Below are positions 35,758-44,547 of a stretch of 64,000 bases of DNA, in pieces. Each line of letters starts with the position of its first letter. The first letter of the stretch is position 1. The position numbers and the translations under genes were made by a program. This DNA comes from Rathayibacter sp. VKM Ac-2804 (lineage in GTDB: Bacteria; Actinomycetota; Actinomycetes; Actinomycetales; Microbacteriaceae). The notes beneath the pieces were generated by a model, which saw nothing but the letters and a program-made list of their open reading frames with translations, searched no databases and had not been told where the DNA came from. Where the stretch lies: positions 2,604,001 to 2,668,000 of the forward strand of contig NZ_CP047420.1 in the NCBI RefSeq assembly GCF_009866655.1, given 5' to 3'.

Positions 35758-36755
35758 CCCCCTCCCCCGTCTCGCTCGAGGGCGCCGAGGTCCTGGTGAC
35801 CGGCGGTGCCGGCACCATCGGCTCGACGATCGTCGACCGCCTCCTCGACACCGGCGTCGGCCGGGTCGACGTCCTCGACAACCTCGTCCGAGGGCGCCGG
35901 CAGAACCTCGAGCACGCGCTCCAGGACAGCCGTGTCCGGCTGATCGAGGGCGACATCCGCGACCGCTTGACGGTCGACTCGGTCGTCCGCGGCAAGGACG
36001 TCGTCTTCCACCAGGCGGCGATCCGCATCACGCAGTGCGCGGAGGACCCGCGCCTCGCTTTCGACGTCCTCGCGCAGGGCTCCTTCACCGTCTTCGAGGC
36101 GGCGGCGGCGCACGGCGTGGGCCGGGTGGTGGCCGCGTCCAGCGCCTCCGTCTACGGACTCGCGACGCAGTTCCCGACTCCCGAGAGCAACAACCCCTAC
36201 GCCAACGACACGATCTACGGCGCGGCGAAGGCCTTCTCGGAGGGCATGCTCACCAGCTTCGGCGCGATGAACGGGCTGCGCTCGACGGCGCTGCGCTACT
36301 TCAACGTCTACGGACCGCGGATGGACGTGCACGGCCTCTACACCGAGGTGCTCGTGCGCTGGATGGAGCGGATCGAGGCGGGCGTCCCGCCGCTGATCCT
36401 GGGCGACGGCGCGCAGACGATGGACTTCGTGCACGTGGACGACGTCGCGCGGGCCAACGTGGTCGCGGCGACGGCGGGCCGCGACGGCGCGTTCAACATC
36501 GGCACGGGGGTCGAGACCAGCCTGCTGGAGCTCGCCCGCACGCTGCTGCACGTCATGGAGTCCGACCTCGACGTCGACTTCGCGCCGGCGCGCTCGGTGA
36601 ACGGCGTCACCCGGCGCCTGGCCGACACCCGGGCGGCACGCGACGAGCTGGGCTTCGTCACCGCGTACGACCTGGAGAGCGGTCTGCGCTCGCTGGTCGA
36701 GTGGTGGCGCGCCGAGCGGATGGACGCCCCCGTCCTGAGCGGAGCGACCCGATGA
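35745..36755 (+). CDS. NAD-dependent epimerase/dehydratase (extended SDR)
   Basis: The 336-aa protein is an extended short-chain dehydrogenase that modifies a nucleotide sugar. It has the glycine motif TGGAGTIGSTIVDRLL (about 18-33), DNLVRGRRQNL for NAD selectivity, the YxxxK pair in TIYGAAKAFSEG, and FNVYGPRMD and FVHVDDVARAN in the sugar-binding half. GTG at 35745 follows GGAGGAGG and overlaps the preceding gene by 13 bases. Epimerase or dehydratase activity cannot be chosen from sequence reading alone. Confidence 0.9.
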   Translation: MAELTPSPVSLEGAEVLVTGGAGTIGSTIVDRLLDTGVGRVDVLDNLVRGRRQNLEHALQDSRVRLIEGDIRDRLTVDSVVRGKDVVFHQAAIRITQCAEDPRLAFDVLAQGSFTVFEAAAAHGVGRVVAASSASVYGLATQFPTPESNNPYANDTIYGAAKAFSEGMLTSFGAMNGLRSTALRYFNVYGPRMDVHGLYTEVLVRWMERIEAGVPPLILGDGAQTMDFVHVDDVARANVVAATAGRDGAFNIGTGVETSLLELARTLLHVMESDLDVDFAPARSVNGVTRRLADTRAARDELGFVTAYDLESGLRSLVEWWRAERMDAPVLSGATR

Positions 36756-37951
36756 GCGCGGCGAGCACCGCGCCCGCGAGCACCGGCCGCATCGACGTGA
36801 TGCGCCCCTGGCTGGGCACCGAGGAGAGCGACGCGCTCGCCGAGGTGATCGCCTCCGGCTGGATCGCGCAGGGCCCGCGGGTCGCGCGCTTCGAGGCCGC
36901 CTTCGCCGAGGCGATGGGCGTCGGCCACGCGGTCGCGCTGTCCAGCTGCACCACGGCCCTGCACCTCGGGCTCGTGGTCGGCGGCGTCGCGGCCGGGGAC
37001 GACGTCGTGGTCCCCTCCTTCTCCTTCATCGCGACCGCCAACGCGGTCGTGCACGCCGGCGGCCGGCCCGTCTTCGCCGACGTCGACCCGGTCACGGGCA
37101 ACGTCACCGCGGAGACGATCGCCGCGGCGCTGACCCCGGCCACCCGCGCGGTGATCGCGGTCGATCAGGGCGGCGTGCCCGTCGACCTCGAGCCGATCCG
37201 CGCGCTCTGCGACCCGCTCGGCGTCCTCGTGCTCGAGGACGCGGCCTGCGGCGCCGGCTCGCGGTACCACGGTCGCTCCGTCGGGGCCGGCGCGGCGCTG
37301 ACGGCCTGGTCGTTCCACCCGCGGAAGCTCCTCACGACCGGTGAGGGCGGGATGCTCACGACGGACGACGCGGACCTCGCGGCCCGCGCCCGCCGCCTGC
37401 GCGAGCACTCGATGTCCGTCTCCGCGGCGGACCGGCACGGCAGCGTGCTCGCGGCGCCGGAGCACTACGACGAGGTCGGCTTCAACTTCCGGATGACCGA
37501 TCTGCAGGCGGCCCTCGGCCTCGTGCAGCTCGGCCGGCTGCCGGCCCTGATCGAGCGCCGCCGGGCGCTCGCGGCCCGCTACGCGGCGGCTTTCGCCGAC
37601 GTCCCGGGCCTGCGCACGGTGACGGACCCGGAGCACGGCACGAGCAACTTCCAGTCTTTCTGGATCGAGGTCGGCGACGACTACCCGCTCGAGCGCGACG
37701 GCCTGATGGCCGAGCTCGCCTCGCGCGACGTCTCGGCCCGCCGCGGCATCATGGCGGCCCACCGCCAGCCGCCGTACCGCGACCACCCGAACGCCGACCG
37801 CCTGCCCGTCACCGAGCGCCTCACCGACCGGACGCTGATCCTGCCGCTGTTCCACGCCCTCACCGAGCAGGACCAGGACCGGGTGATCGAGGCCGTTCTG
37901 GCCCCGTCGCGCCTGGCTCGCGAGCACGAGACGGCGGTCCTCCGTGCGTGA
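36752..37951 (+). CDS. DegT/DnrJ/EryC1 sugar aminotransferase (first copy)
   Basis: A PLP-dependent enzyme that aminates a keto nucleotide sugar. The 399-aa protein shows ASGWIAQGPRVARFE, LSSCTTALHLGL, the aspartate region VLEDAACGAGS and the PLP lysine in WSFHPRKLLTTGEGGML. The C-terminal half ends with a typical RQPPYRD and PLFHALTEQ. The ATG overlaps the epimerase stop as ATGA. It differs from the second DegT protein of the locus (encoded from 41040) in motif detail, so the two likely act on different sugars or positions. Confidence 0.92.
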   Translation: MSAASTAPASTGRIDVMRPWLGTEESDALAEVIASGWIAQGPRVARFEAAFAEAMGVGHAVALSSCTTALHLGLVVGGVAAGDDVVVPSFSFIATANAVVHAGGRPVFADVDPVTGNVTAETIAAALTPATRAVIAVDQGGVPVDLEPIRALCDPLGVLVLEDAACGAGSRYHGRSVGAGAALTAWSFHPRKLLTTGEGGMLTTDDADLAARARRLREHSMSVSAADRHGSVLAAPEHYDEVGFNFRMTDLQAALGLVQLGRLPALIERRRALAARYAAAFADVPGLRTVTDPEHGTSNFQSFWIEVGDDYPLERDGLMAELASRDVSARRGIMAAHRQPPYRDHPNADRLPVTERLTDRTLILPLFHALTEQDQDRVIEAVLAPSRLAREHETAVLRA

Positions 37952-38624
37952 GCTGATCCTGGTGGGCGCGAGCGGACTGGCGCGGGAGACCCTCGCCCTC
38001 CTCTCCGTGAGCGGCAGCCATCGCGTCATCGGCGTCGTCGACGACGGCGCCGCGCGCTGGGGCACCGAGATCTCGGGAGTCCCCGTGATCGGCGGCCTCG
38101 ACGCGATCGCCGAGCACCCCCGCGCCGAGATCGCCGTCTGCGTCGGCCACGGCAGCGGCCGGGCGCGGATCGTCGACCGCCTCCGTGCGCTCGGCGTGCA
38201 CGACCACCGCTACGCGCGGCTCGTGCACCCCGCCATCCACGTGCCGGACGACTGCCGGATCGGCGCGGGGAGCATCCTGCTCGCCGGCGTCGTGCTGACC
38301 GCCGATGTCGCGATCGGCCGGCACGTGGTGGCGATGCCCAACGTCACCCTCACCCACGGCGACCGCATCGGCTCGTTCGCCACCCTCTGCGCCGGGGTCA
38401 CCCTCGGCGGCGGAGTGCGGGTGGGCGAGGAGGCGTACCTGGGCATGGGCGCCTCCGTCCGCGAGCGCTCGCGGATCGGCCGCCGGGCGACGCTCGGCAT
38501 GGGCGCGGTGCTGCTGCGCGATCAGCCGGCCGGCGAGACCTGGCTCGGCGTCCCCGCCGGTCCGCGGATCGAGCCGGTCGCCGTCCGCCGCGCGGACAGC
38601 ACCCTCGAGGGGGCGTCCGCATGA
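37944..38624 (+). CDS. NeuD/PglD-type sugar O- or N-acyltransferase
   Basis: The 226-aa protein starts with a small Rossmann-like domain (LILVGASGLARETLALL) and continues as a left-handed parallel beta-helix of hexapeptide repeats (IGAGSILLAGVVLTADVAIG and similar, about 105-200). This matches the PglD/NeuD family, which acetylates amino sugars of glycans. GTG at 37944 overlaps the preceding aminotransferase by eight bases. With that gene it probably forms an aminate-then-acylate pair. Confidence 0.88.
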   Translation: MRELILVGASGLARETLALLSVSGSHRVIGVVDDGAARWGTEISGVPVIGGLDAIAEHPRAEIAVCVGHGSGRARIVDRLRALGVHDHRYARLVHPAIHVPDDCRIGAGSILLAGVVLTADVAIGRHVVAMPNVTLTHGDRIGSFATLCAGVTLGGGVRVGEEAYLGMGASVRERSRIGRRATLGMGAVLLRDQPAGETWLGVPAGPRIEPVAVRRADSTLEGASA

Positions 38625-39580
38625 GCGCCGTCCGCGGGCACCGCTCGCCGGCGCTCCCTCTCGCGGGGCCCGCGCCCCTCGTCTCCGTCGTGATCGCCGC
38701 CGTCGACGGCGCCTCGCCGACGGCGGCGCTGGCGAGCGTGCTGGCTCAGCGCGGCGTCCGGCTGGACGTGGTCGTCGTGACGGACGCGGCGGTCGGCATC
38801 GCGGACGAGCGGGTGCGCGTGCTCGTCCCTCGTCCCGGGACCGGGACCCTCGCCGCGCGGAACGCGGGCCTCGCCGTCGTGCGCGGCGAGTCCGTGCTGG
38901 TGCTGCCGAGCACCGACGCGCTCACCGCCGGGGCCCTCGAGCGGGCAGCGGCGCTGCTGGCCGCGCACCCGTGGGTGGGCGCCGTGCACGGCGACGCCGA
39001 GATCTCGGTGCGGCCCGCCGCCGCGCCGTCCGGACGCCTCGACTGGACGCTCTGGAGCGGCGCCGACTGGATCGAGCGCATCAGCCGGAACGGCTCCGAC
39101 CAGCTGGTCGACCACGCCGCCCTGGTCCGCCGCTCGATCGCCGACGCGCTCGGCGGCTACGCGGAGGACCTCCCCCGCACCGCCGACCTCGACTACGGGC
39201 TGCGGCTCGCGGCGCTCGGCGGGATCGGGCGCGTCAACGGGGCCGTCCAGACGCGCTGCCACCCGCAGCCGAGCACCGATCCGCTGGCGGAGCTGCGCGA
39301 ACGCCGCGGGACGATCGAGCACTTCTTCACCAGTGCCGGGCACGACTCCTCCGGCCGGCGGGCGCAGGGCGGCGATCGGCGCGCGAACGCCGGGCGCGCT
39401 CTCGCCCAGGAGGCGATGGGCTGGGCGCTGCGCAGTCGCGCCTCCGCCCGCCCGGAGGACCAGGCGGAGGGTGCCCGCTTCGCCTCGATCGCCGCCGAGT
39501 GCTGGCCGGCGGTCGTCGACACGGCCGAGTGGCGGCGCTTCGTCCGCGCCGGCGAGCGCGCGCGGAGGCCGCTCTCGTGA
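38621..39580 (+). CDS. Glycosyltransferase family 2
   Basis: The 319-aa protein has a GT-A type start (APLVSVVIAAVDGASPTAALASVL), the ARNAGLAVVRGE segment and an acidic VHGDAEISV site. The usual DxD is not crisp, and the nucleotide-sugar donor cannot be predicted. It lacks membrane segments and would act on the lipid-linked intermediate at the cytoplasmic face. Its middle (LLWSG-like TLWSGADWIERI) resembles that of the second family-2 enzyme encoded from 42188, suggesting the two are paralogues. ATGA overlap upstream, GTGA downstream. Confidence 0.85.
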   Translation: MSAVRGHRSPALPLAGPAPLVSVVIAAVDGASPTAALASVLAQRGVRLDVVVVTDAAVGIADERVRVLVPRPGTGTLAARNAGLAVVRGESVLVLPSTDALTAGALERAAALLAAHPWVGAVHGDAEISVRPAAAPSGRLDWTLWSGADWIERISRNGSDQLVDHAALVRRSIADALGGYAEDLPRTADLDYGLRLAALGGIGRVNGAVQTRCHPQPSTDPLAELRERRGTIEHFFTSAGHDSSGRRAQGGDRRANAGRALAQEAMGWALRSRASARPEDQAEGARFASIAAECWPAVVDTAEWRRFVRAGERARRPLS

Positions 39581-41043
39581 CCGCCGTGCAGACCCCGCCC
39601 GTCGCGGCGGGCTCGAGTCGGATCGCCTCGGCGCTGGGCTGGAGCGCGCTCAGCACGATCGCGCTCCGGCTCGGCAGCCTGGCCCTGGGCGTCGTGCTGG
39701 CCCGGCTGCTCGCTCCCGAGGCGTTCGGCGTCTACGCGCTCGCGCTCACCGTGCAGTCGGTGCTGATGGCGCTGTCCGACTTCGGTCTCAGCACCGATCT
39801 GATCCGCTCGAGCGAGCCCGAGCGGCGCGCGCCGACCGTGGCCGTGCTCGGCCTGGTGCTCGGCGGGACTCTCGGCGCGGCGATGGCGGCCTCGGCGCCG
39901 ATGATCGCCGCGGCGACGGGCTCGCCCGAGACGGCCGGCGTGCTGGCGGTCCTCGCGATCACCCTGCCGCTGGCCGGGGCCGGAGTGGTCCCCTACGCCG
40001 CGCTGCAGCGCCGCTTCGCCCAGCGGCCGCTCTTCGTGATCGCCGCCGTCGACTTCGTCGTCTCGACCGCGATCACCCTCGCGCTGCTCGCCGCCGGGAC
40101 CGGGGTGCTGGCGCTCGCCGTCGGCCGCGTCGTCGCGCAGACCTGCACGATGGTGCTGCTCTTCGTCGCGGCCCGCGAGCGGCCCCGCCTCGGCTGGGAC
40201 CGCTCGATCGCCCCCTCCGCGCTGCGCTTCGGCCTGCCGGTGGCGATCGCGAACCTGATCTCGTGGGGCGTGCTCGGCACCGACAAGGTGGTGATCGCCG
40301 GGCTGATCGACCCGGTCGCGCTGGGCTACTACGTCCTCGCCTTCAACATCTCGACCTGGCCGATGACCGCGGTGGGACAGGTCGTCCGCTCGGTCGCGCT
40401 GCCCGCGTTCTCCCGAGCGCACGAGGACGGCCGCCCGCTGCCCGTCGCCGCGGCGACCGGGCTGACCTGGGCGCTCGCCGCTCCGCTCGGCGCACTGCTC
40501 GCCGCCCTGGCCGCGCCGCTGGTGCACGTCGTCTACGGCGAGCGCTGGGCTCCCGCCGCGGCGGCACTGGGGCTGCTCGGCGTCGTCGGCGCGCTGCGGG
40601 TGGTGGCCGATCTCTTCAGCTCGGCGGCGCTCGCGAAGGGCGGCTCCGGTCGCGTCGCGATCGTGCAGGGCGTCTGGTTCGCGGCGCTGACGCTCGCGCT
40701 CGTGCCCGCGGTGCTCGGCGGCGGCTTCGTCGGCGCGGCCTGGGCGCAGATCGGGGTGGCCGCGCTCGTGGTCGGTCCCGTCTTCGCCTGGCTGCTGCGC
40801 TCGATCGACGTCGACCTGCGCGCCGTCGGCCGCTCCCTGCTGCCGCCGGCGCTCGCCGCGGCGGCCGCCGCCGGTGCCGCGCTGCTCGTCCCGCTCGGCC
40901 TCGCGGCCGTCGGCCTGGATGCCGACTGGCTCGCCCTGCTCCTGGGCGGCGCGACCGGCGGCCTGCTCTACCTCCTCCTCCTGCGGACCTGGCTGCTGCG
41001 CCGGGTCCGCGAGCTCACCTCCGACCGAAGGAACGCCTCATGA
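39577..41043 (+). CDS. Wzx-type polysaccharide flippase (MOP/PST family)
   Basis: The 488-aa integral membrane protein has about 12-14 hydrophobic segments, starts LGWSALSTIALRLGSLALGVVLARLLAPEAFGVYALALTV (the family pattern in two helices), and contains LPVAIANLISWGVLGTDKVVIAG, the usual repeat-2 motif. It would translocate the undecaprenyl-linked repeat unit to the outer face. GTG at 39577 overlaps the upstream gene as GTGA. Confidence 0.9.
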   Translation: MTAVQTPPVAAGSSRIASALGWSALSTIALRLGSLALGVVLARLLAPEAFGVYALALTVQSVLMALSDFGLSTDLIRSSEPERRAPTVAVLGLVLGGTLGAAMAASAPMIAAATGSPETAGVLAVLAITLPLAGAGVVPYAALQRRFAQRPLFVIAAVDFVVSTAITLALLAAGTGVLALAVGRVVAQTCTMVLLFVAARERPRLGWDRSIAPSALRFGLPVAIANLISWGVLGTDKVVIAGLIDPVALGYYVLAFNISTWPMTAVGQVVRSVALPAFSRAHEDGRPLPVAAATGLTWALAAPLGALLAALAAPLVHVVYGERWAPAAAALGLLGVVGALRVVADLFSSAALAKGGSGRVAIVQGVWFAALTLALVPAVLGGGFVGAAWAQIGVAALVVGPVFAWLLRSIDVDLRAVGRSLLPPALAAAAAAGAALLVPLGLAAVGLDADWLALLLGGATGGLLYLLLLRTWLLRRVRELTSDRRNAS

Positions 41044-42191
41044 CCACCGAGCCGATCGTCCCGCTCGCCGATCTGCACCTCCAGCACCTCGTCGTCGCCG
41101 ACGTGATCCGGGAGGGCTTCGACCGCGTGCTCGCGGACTCGTCGTTCGTCCGCGGGCCGGACGTGTCCCGCTTCGAGGAGGAGTTCGCGGCCTACTGCGA
41201 CGTGCGCCACACGATCGGCGTGGGCAACGGGACGGACGCGCTCGAGCTCGCCCTCCTGGCCCTCGACCTCGCGCCCGGCGACGAGGTGCTCGTGCCCGCG
41301 AACACCTTCGTGGCGACCGCCGAGGCCGTCGTCCGCGCCGGTGCGCGGCCGGTGTTCGTCGACTGCGACGACGACTACCTGATCGACGTCGACTCCGCGG
41401 CCCAGGCGCGCACCCCGCGCACCCGCGCCGTGATGGCCGTGCACCTCTACGGGCAGTGCGCTCCCGTCGAGCAGCTGGCGGCGGCGCTCGGCGACGGCGT
41501 GCGGATCGTCGAGGACGCCGCCCAGGCGCAGGGCGCCCGGCGCTTCGGCGCCCGCGCGGGCTCGCTCGGCGCCATCGCCGGCACCAGCTTCTACCCGGGC
41601 AAGAACCTCGGCGCCTACGGCGACGCGGGCGGAGTGATGACCGACGACGACGAGCTCGCCGCGGCCGTCCGCCGGCTGGGCAACCACGGCGGTCTCAGCG
41701 CCTACCGGCACGACGTCGTCGGCACCAACTCGCGGCTCGACTCGCTGCAGGCGGTCGTGCTGAGCGCGAAGCTCGCGCACCTCGACGAGTGGAACCAGCA
41801 GCGCCGCGACGCCGCCGCGCGCTACGGCGAGCTGCTCGACGGCGTGGACGGGCTCGTCCTCCCCCGCACCGCACCGGGCAACGAGCACGTGCACCACCTC
41901 TACGTCGTGCGCACGCCGGAGCGGGAGCGGCTGCGCACCGCGCTCGCGGGGGCGGGCGTCGCGACGGGCGTGCACTACCCGACGCCGGTGCACCTGCTGG
42001 CTCCGTTCCTCCCCGCCTCCGGCCGCCCGCGCTCGCTGCCGCGCGCCGAGGCGTTCGCCGGTCAGCTGCTGACCCTGCCGCTGTTCCCGGGGATCACCGC
42101 GGCTCAGCAGGAGTACGTGGCGGAGTCGCTGATCGCCGTGCTGCGGAGCACGACCTCCGCCGCCCCGAGCCCGGCGGGGGTGCTGTCGTGA
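41040..42191 (+). CDS. DegT/DnrJ/EryC1 sugar aminotransferase (second copy)
   Basis: The 383-aa PLP enzyme begins IVPLADLHLQHLVVADVI, with GNGTDALELAL, IVEDAAQAQGARRFG and the PLP lysine in FYPGKNLGAYGDAGGV, a pattern close to FdtB/QdtB-like 3-aminotransferases. GVHYPTPVHLLAPF in the C-terminal part is also typical. It would supply a second amino sugar, or a different position. ATGA overlap upstream, GTGA downstream. Confidence 0.92.
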   Translation: MTTEPIVPLADLHLQHLVVADVIREGFDRVLADSSFVRGPDVSRFEEEFAAYCDVRHTIGVGNGTDALELALLALDLAPGDEVLVPANTFVATAEAVVRAGARPVFVDCDDDYLIDVDSAAQARTPRTRAVMAVHLYGQCAPVEQLAAALGDGVRIVEDAAQAQGARRFGARAGSLGAIAGTSFYPGKNLGAYGDAGGVMTDDDELAAAVRRLGNHGGLSAYRHDVVGTNSRLDSLQAVVLSAKLAHLDEWNQQRRDAAARYGELLDGVDGLVLPRTAPGNEHVHHLYVVRTPERERLRTALAGAGVATGVHYPTPVHLLAPFLPASGRPRSLPRAEAFAGQLLTLPLFPGITAAQQEYVAESLIAVLRSTTSAAPSPAGVLS

Positions 42192-43288
42192 CGACCGCCG
42201 TCGCCGCGGAGACTCGACGCGGTCGCACGGTGCCGGTCGAGGACGTCGACACCTCCGACGCCACCGTCTCGGTCCTCATTCCGCTGCACGACTACGCGCA
42301 GTTCCTGCCTGCGGCCGCGGCGAGCGCCCTCGGCCAGACGGGCGTCCGCGTGCAGCTGGTGATCGTCGACGACCGCTCCACCGACGACTCGCTCGCGGTC
42401 GCGCGCGCCATCGCCGCCGGCGACGACCGCGTGCTGGTGCTGGCGAACCCGCGGAACCTCGGGCCCGTCGGCAGCGTGCTCGCCGCGCTCGCCGTCGCGA
42501 CCGGCGAGTTCTCCTGGTACCTCGACGCCGACGACGTGATCGCGCCGGGCGCTCTGGCTCGCGCGGTCGCCGTCGCGCGCGCGCACCCCTCGGTGGGACT
42601 GGTCTACGGCCACCCCGTGCACTTCCCCGACGGCAGCGTGCTGCCCGTGGCCCGGACCACGCCGACCTCCTGGCTGCTCTGGTCCGGCGGTGACTGGCTG
42701 CACGAGCGCTGCCGCACCGGGCTCAACGTGATCACCTCGCCCGAGGTGCTCGTGCGCCGCTCCGTCCTCGACCGGGTCGGCTGGCCCCGGCCGCTGCCGC
42801 ACACCTACGACATGGAGCTCTGGCTGCGCCTCTCCGCCGCGTCCGACGTCGCCTACATCCAGGGCGTCGACCAGGCGTGGCACCGCGAGCACGCCGGCAG
42901 CCGCTCGGACACCGTGACCCCGCTGCACGACCTCCGCGAGCGCCTGCTCGCCTTCGAGACCTTCTTCGCCGATCCCGGCGGACCGCTCGAGCGGCGCGCC
43001 GAGCTCGAGCACCTCGCCCGCCGCGCTCTCGCCCGCGACGCCCTCGTGAAGGGTGCCCAGCGCTTCGACAGCGGCGGCTCCGAGACGACCGAGCTCGAGG
43101 CGCACCTCGGCTTCGCGCACGCGGTCTACCGCGACGCGGCCCGGCTGCCCGAGTGGGAGCGCCTGCAGTCCCGCCTGCTGAGCGCGCCGAGCGACCGGTT
43201 CGCCCCGCGCTTCCTCGCGGAGCGCGTGCTGCGGCGCCTGCGCACCGACCGGTCCTGGCGCCGCTGGCACCGCGAGGGGAGCTTCTGA
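42188..43288 (+). CDS. Glycosyltransferase family 2 (second copy)
   Basis: The 366-aa protein has ATVSVLIPLHDYAQFLPAAAAS (about 30-50), VDDRSTDDSL and the metal-binding WYLDADDVIAPG, i.e. a good DxD-type site, and MELWLRLSAASDVAY in the acceptor half. The C-terminal ~90 residues are Arg-rich and helical. The segment TSWLLWSGGDWLHERC matches the corresponding region of the family-2 enzyme encoded from 38621, pointing to paralogy. It is cytoplasmic, and its donor and linkage are unknown. GTG at 42188 overlaps as GTGA. Confidence 0.88.
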   Translation: MTTAVAAETRRGRTVPVEDVDTSDATVSVLIPLHDYAQFLPAAAASALGQTGVRVQLVIVDDRSTDDSLAVARAIAAGDDRVLVLANPRNLGPVGSVLAALAVATGEFSWYLDADDVIAPGALARAVAVARAHPSVGLVYGHPVHFPDGSVLPVARTTPTSWLLWSGGDWLHERCRTGLNVITSPEVLVRRSVLDRVGWPRPLPHTYDMELWLRLSAASDVAYIQGVDQAWHREHAGSRSDTVTPLHDLRERLLAFETFFADPGGPLERRAELEHLARRALARDALVKGAQRFDSGGSETTELEAHLGFAHAVYRDAARLPEWERLQSRLLSAPSDRFAPRFLAERVLRRLRTDRSWRRWHREGSF

Positions 43289-44544
43289 TGCGCGCCTCCC
43301 GCGTCCCCGGCGAACTCGTCCGGCGCCTGCGCACCACCGGCGGCCGCGATCTGCTGCAGCGCGCCGTCCGCTCGCTCGGCGACCGCGTCGGCGTCCGCGA
43401 GCTCGACATGCCGCTGCTCCCCAGCGACATCGCCGACTCCGGCCTGCTCCACCTGCCCGCCGCCCCGGCCCGCGCCGAGGGCCCCGCAGCGATCGGCTGG
43501 ATCTGCACGCCGCCGGACCGCGGCTCAGGCGGCCACACCACCCTGTTCCGGATGGTGCAGGGCCTGGTCGAGCGCGGCCACCGCTGCACCCTGTTCCTCT
43601 ACGACCGGCACGGCGCCGACTTCGAGACGCGCGCCGCGATCATCCGCGCCGGCTGGCCATGGCTCGACGTCGACATCCGCAGCGTCGACGACGGCGTCAC
43701 CGGCGTCGACGCCGCGGTCGCGACCTCCTGGGAGACGGCGCACGTGCTCGCCACCCGCGGCACGGCGCCGATGGCGCGGCTGTACTTCGTGCAGGACTAC
43801 GAGCCGTTCTTCCACCCTCGCGGCACCCTCGCCGCCCTGGCGGAGGACAGCTACCGGTTCGGCTTCCGCACCATCGCCCTCGGCGAGATGGTGCGCTCGC
43901 ACCTCGACGCGCTCGGCGTCGAGAGCGAGACCGCCCCGTTCGGCTGCGACACCGCGACCTACACGCTCGAGAACCCCGAGGGCGAGCGCTCGGGCGTCGT
44001 CTTCTACGCCAAGCCCGCGGCCGACCGCCGCGGCTACCTCCTCGGCCGGAAGGCGCTCGCGCTCTTCCACGCCGAGCATCCGGAGGTGCCGATCCACGTC
44101 TACGGCACGGCACCCGGAGCGTGGGACGTGCCGGTGATCGAGCACGGCACCCTCGCGCCGCGCGAGCTCGCCGCGCTCTACAACCGCTGCTCGGCCGGCA
44201 TCGCGCTCTCCTTCACCAACATCTCGCTGGTGGCGGAGGAGCTCCTCGCCTGCGGCGCCGTCGCCGTGGTGAACGACGCCGTCGACGCCCGTGCCGACCT
44301 GCCGCACCCCGGCGCCAGCTGGGCCCGGCCGACCCCGGCGGGCATCGCGGAGGCGCTCGGCCGCGCGGTCGCGGCCGCCCGCCCCGGCCGCGAGGTCGCC
44401 GCCGGCGTCCGGCACGGCTGGGGCGTCGCCCAGGAGGTCGTCGAGCGCGTCGTGCTCGACGAGCTCGCCCGGACCACCCTCGCCGCCCCCGCATCCGCCC
44501 CCGCACTCGTCCCCACCCTCGCCCCCGCTCGATCGGAGAGCTGA
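43288..44544 (+). CDS. GT-B fold glycosyltransferase (family 4-like)
   Basis: The 418-aa protein has an N-terminal leader of ~65 residues, then IGWICTPPDRGSGGHTTLFRM (a GGxxT acceptor loop of the GT-B kind), FVQDYEPFFHPRG, and a C-terminal donor domain with HVYGTAPGAWDVPVI and LSFTNISLVAEELLACGAVA, where the Glu matches the E-x7-E-like region. It resembles WsaF/rhamnosyltransferase-type proteins that act on surface glycans. It starts one base inside the preceding stop (TGATG). Confidence 0.82.
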   Translation: MRASRVPGELVRRLRTTGGRDLLQRAVRSLGDRVGVRELDMPLLPSDIADSGLLHLPAAPARAEGPAAIGWICTPPDRGSGGHTTLFRMVQGLVERGHRCTLFLYDRHGADFETRAAIIRAGWPWLDVDIRSVDDGVTGVDAAVATSWETAHVLATRGTAPMARLYFVQDYEPFFHPRGTLAALAEDSYRFGFRTIALGEMVRSHLDALGVESETAPFGCDTATYTLENPEGERSGVVFYAKPAADRRGYLLGRKALALFHAEHPEVPIHVYGTAPGAWDVPVIEHGTLAPRELAALYNRCSAGIALSFTNISLVAEELLACGAVAVVNDAVDARADLPHPGASWARPTPAGIAEALGRAVAAARPGREVAAGVRHGWGVAQEVVERVVLDELARTTLAAPASAPALVPTLAPARSES

Positions 44545-44547
44545 CTC

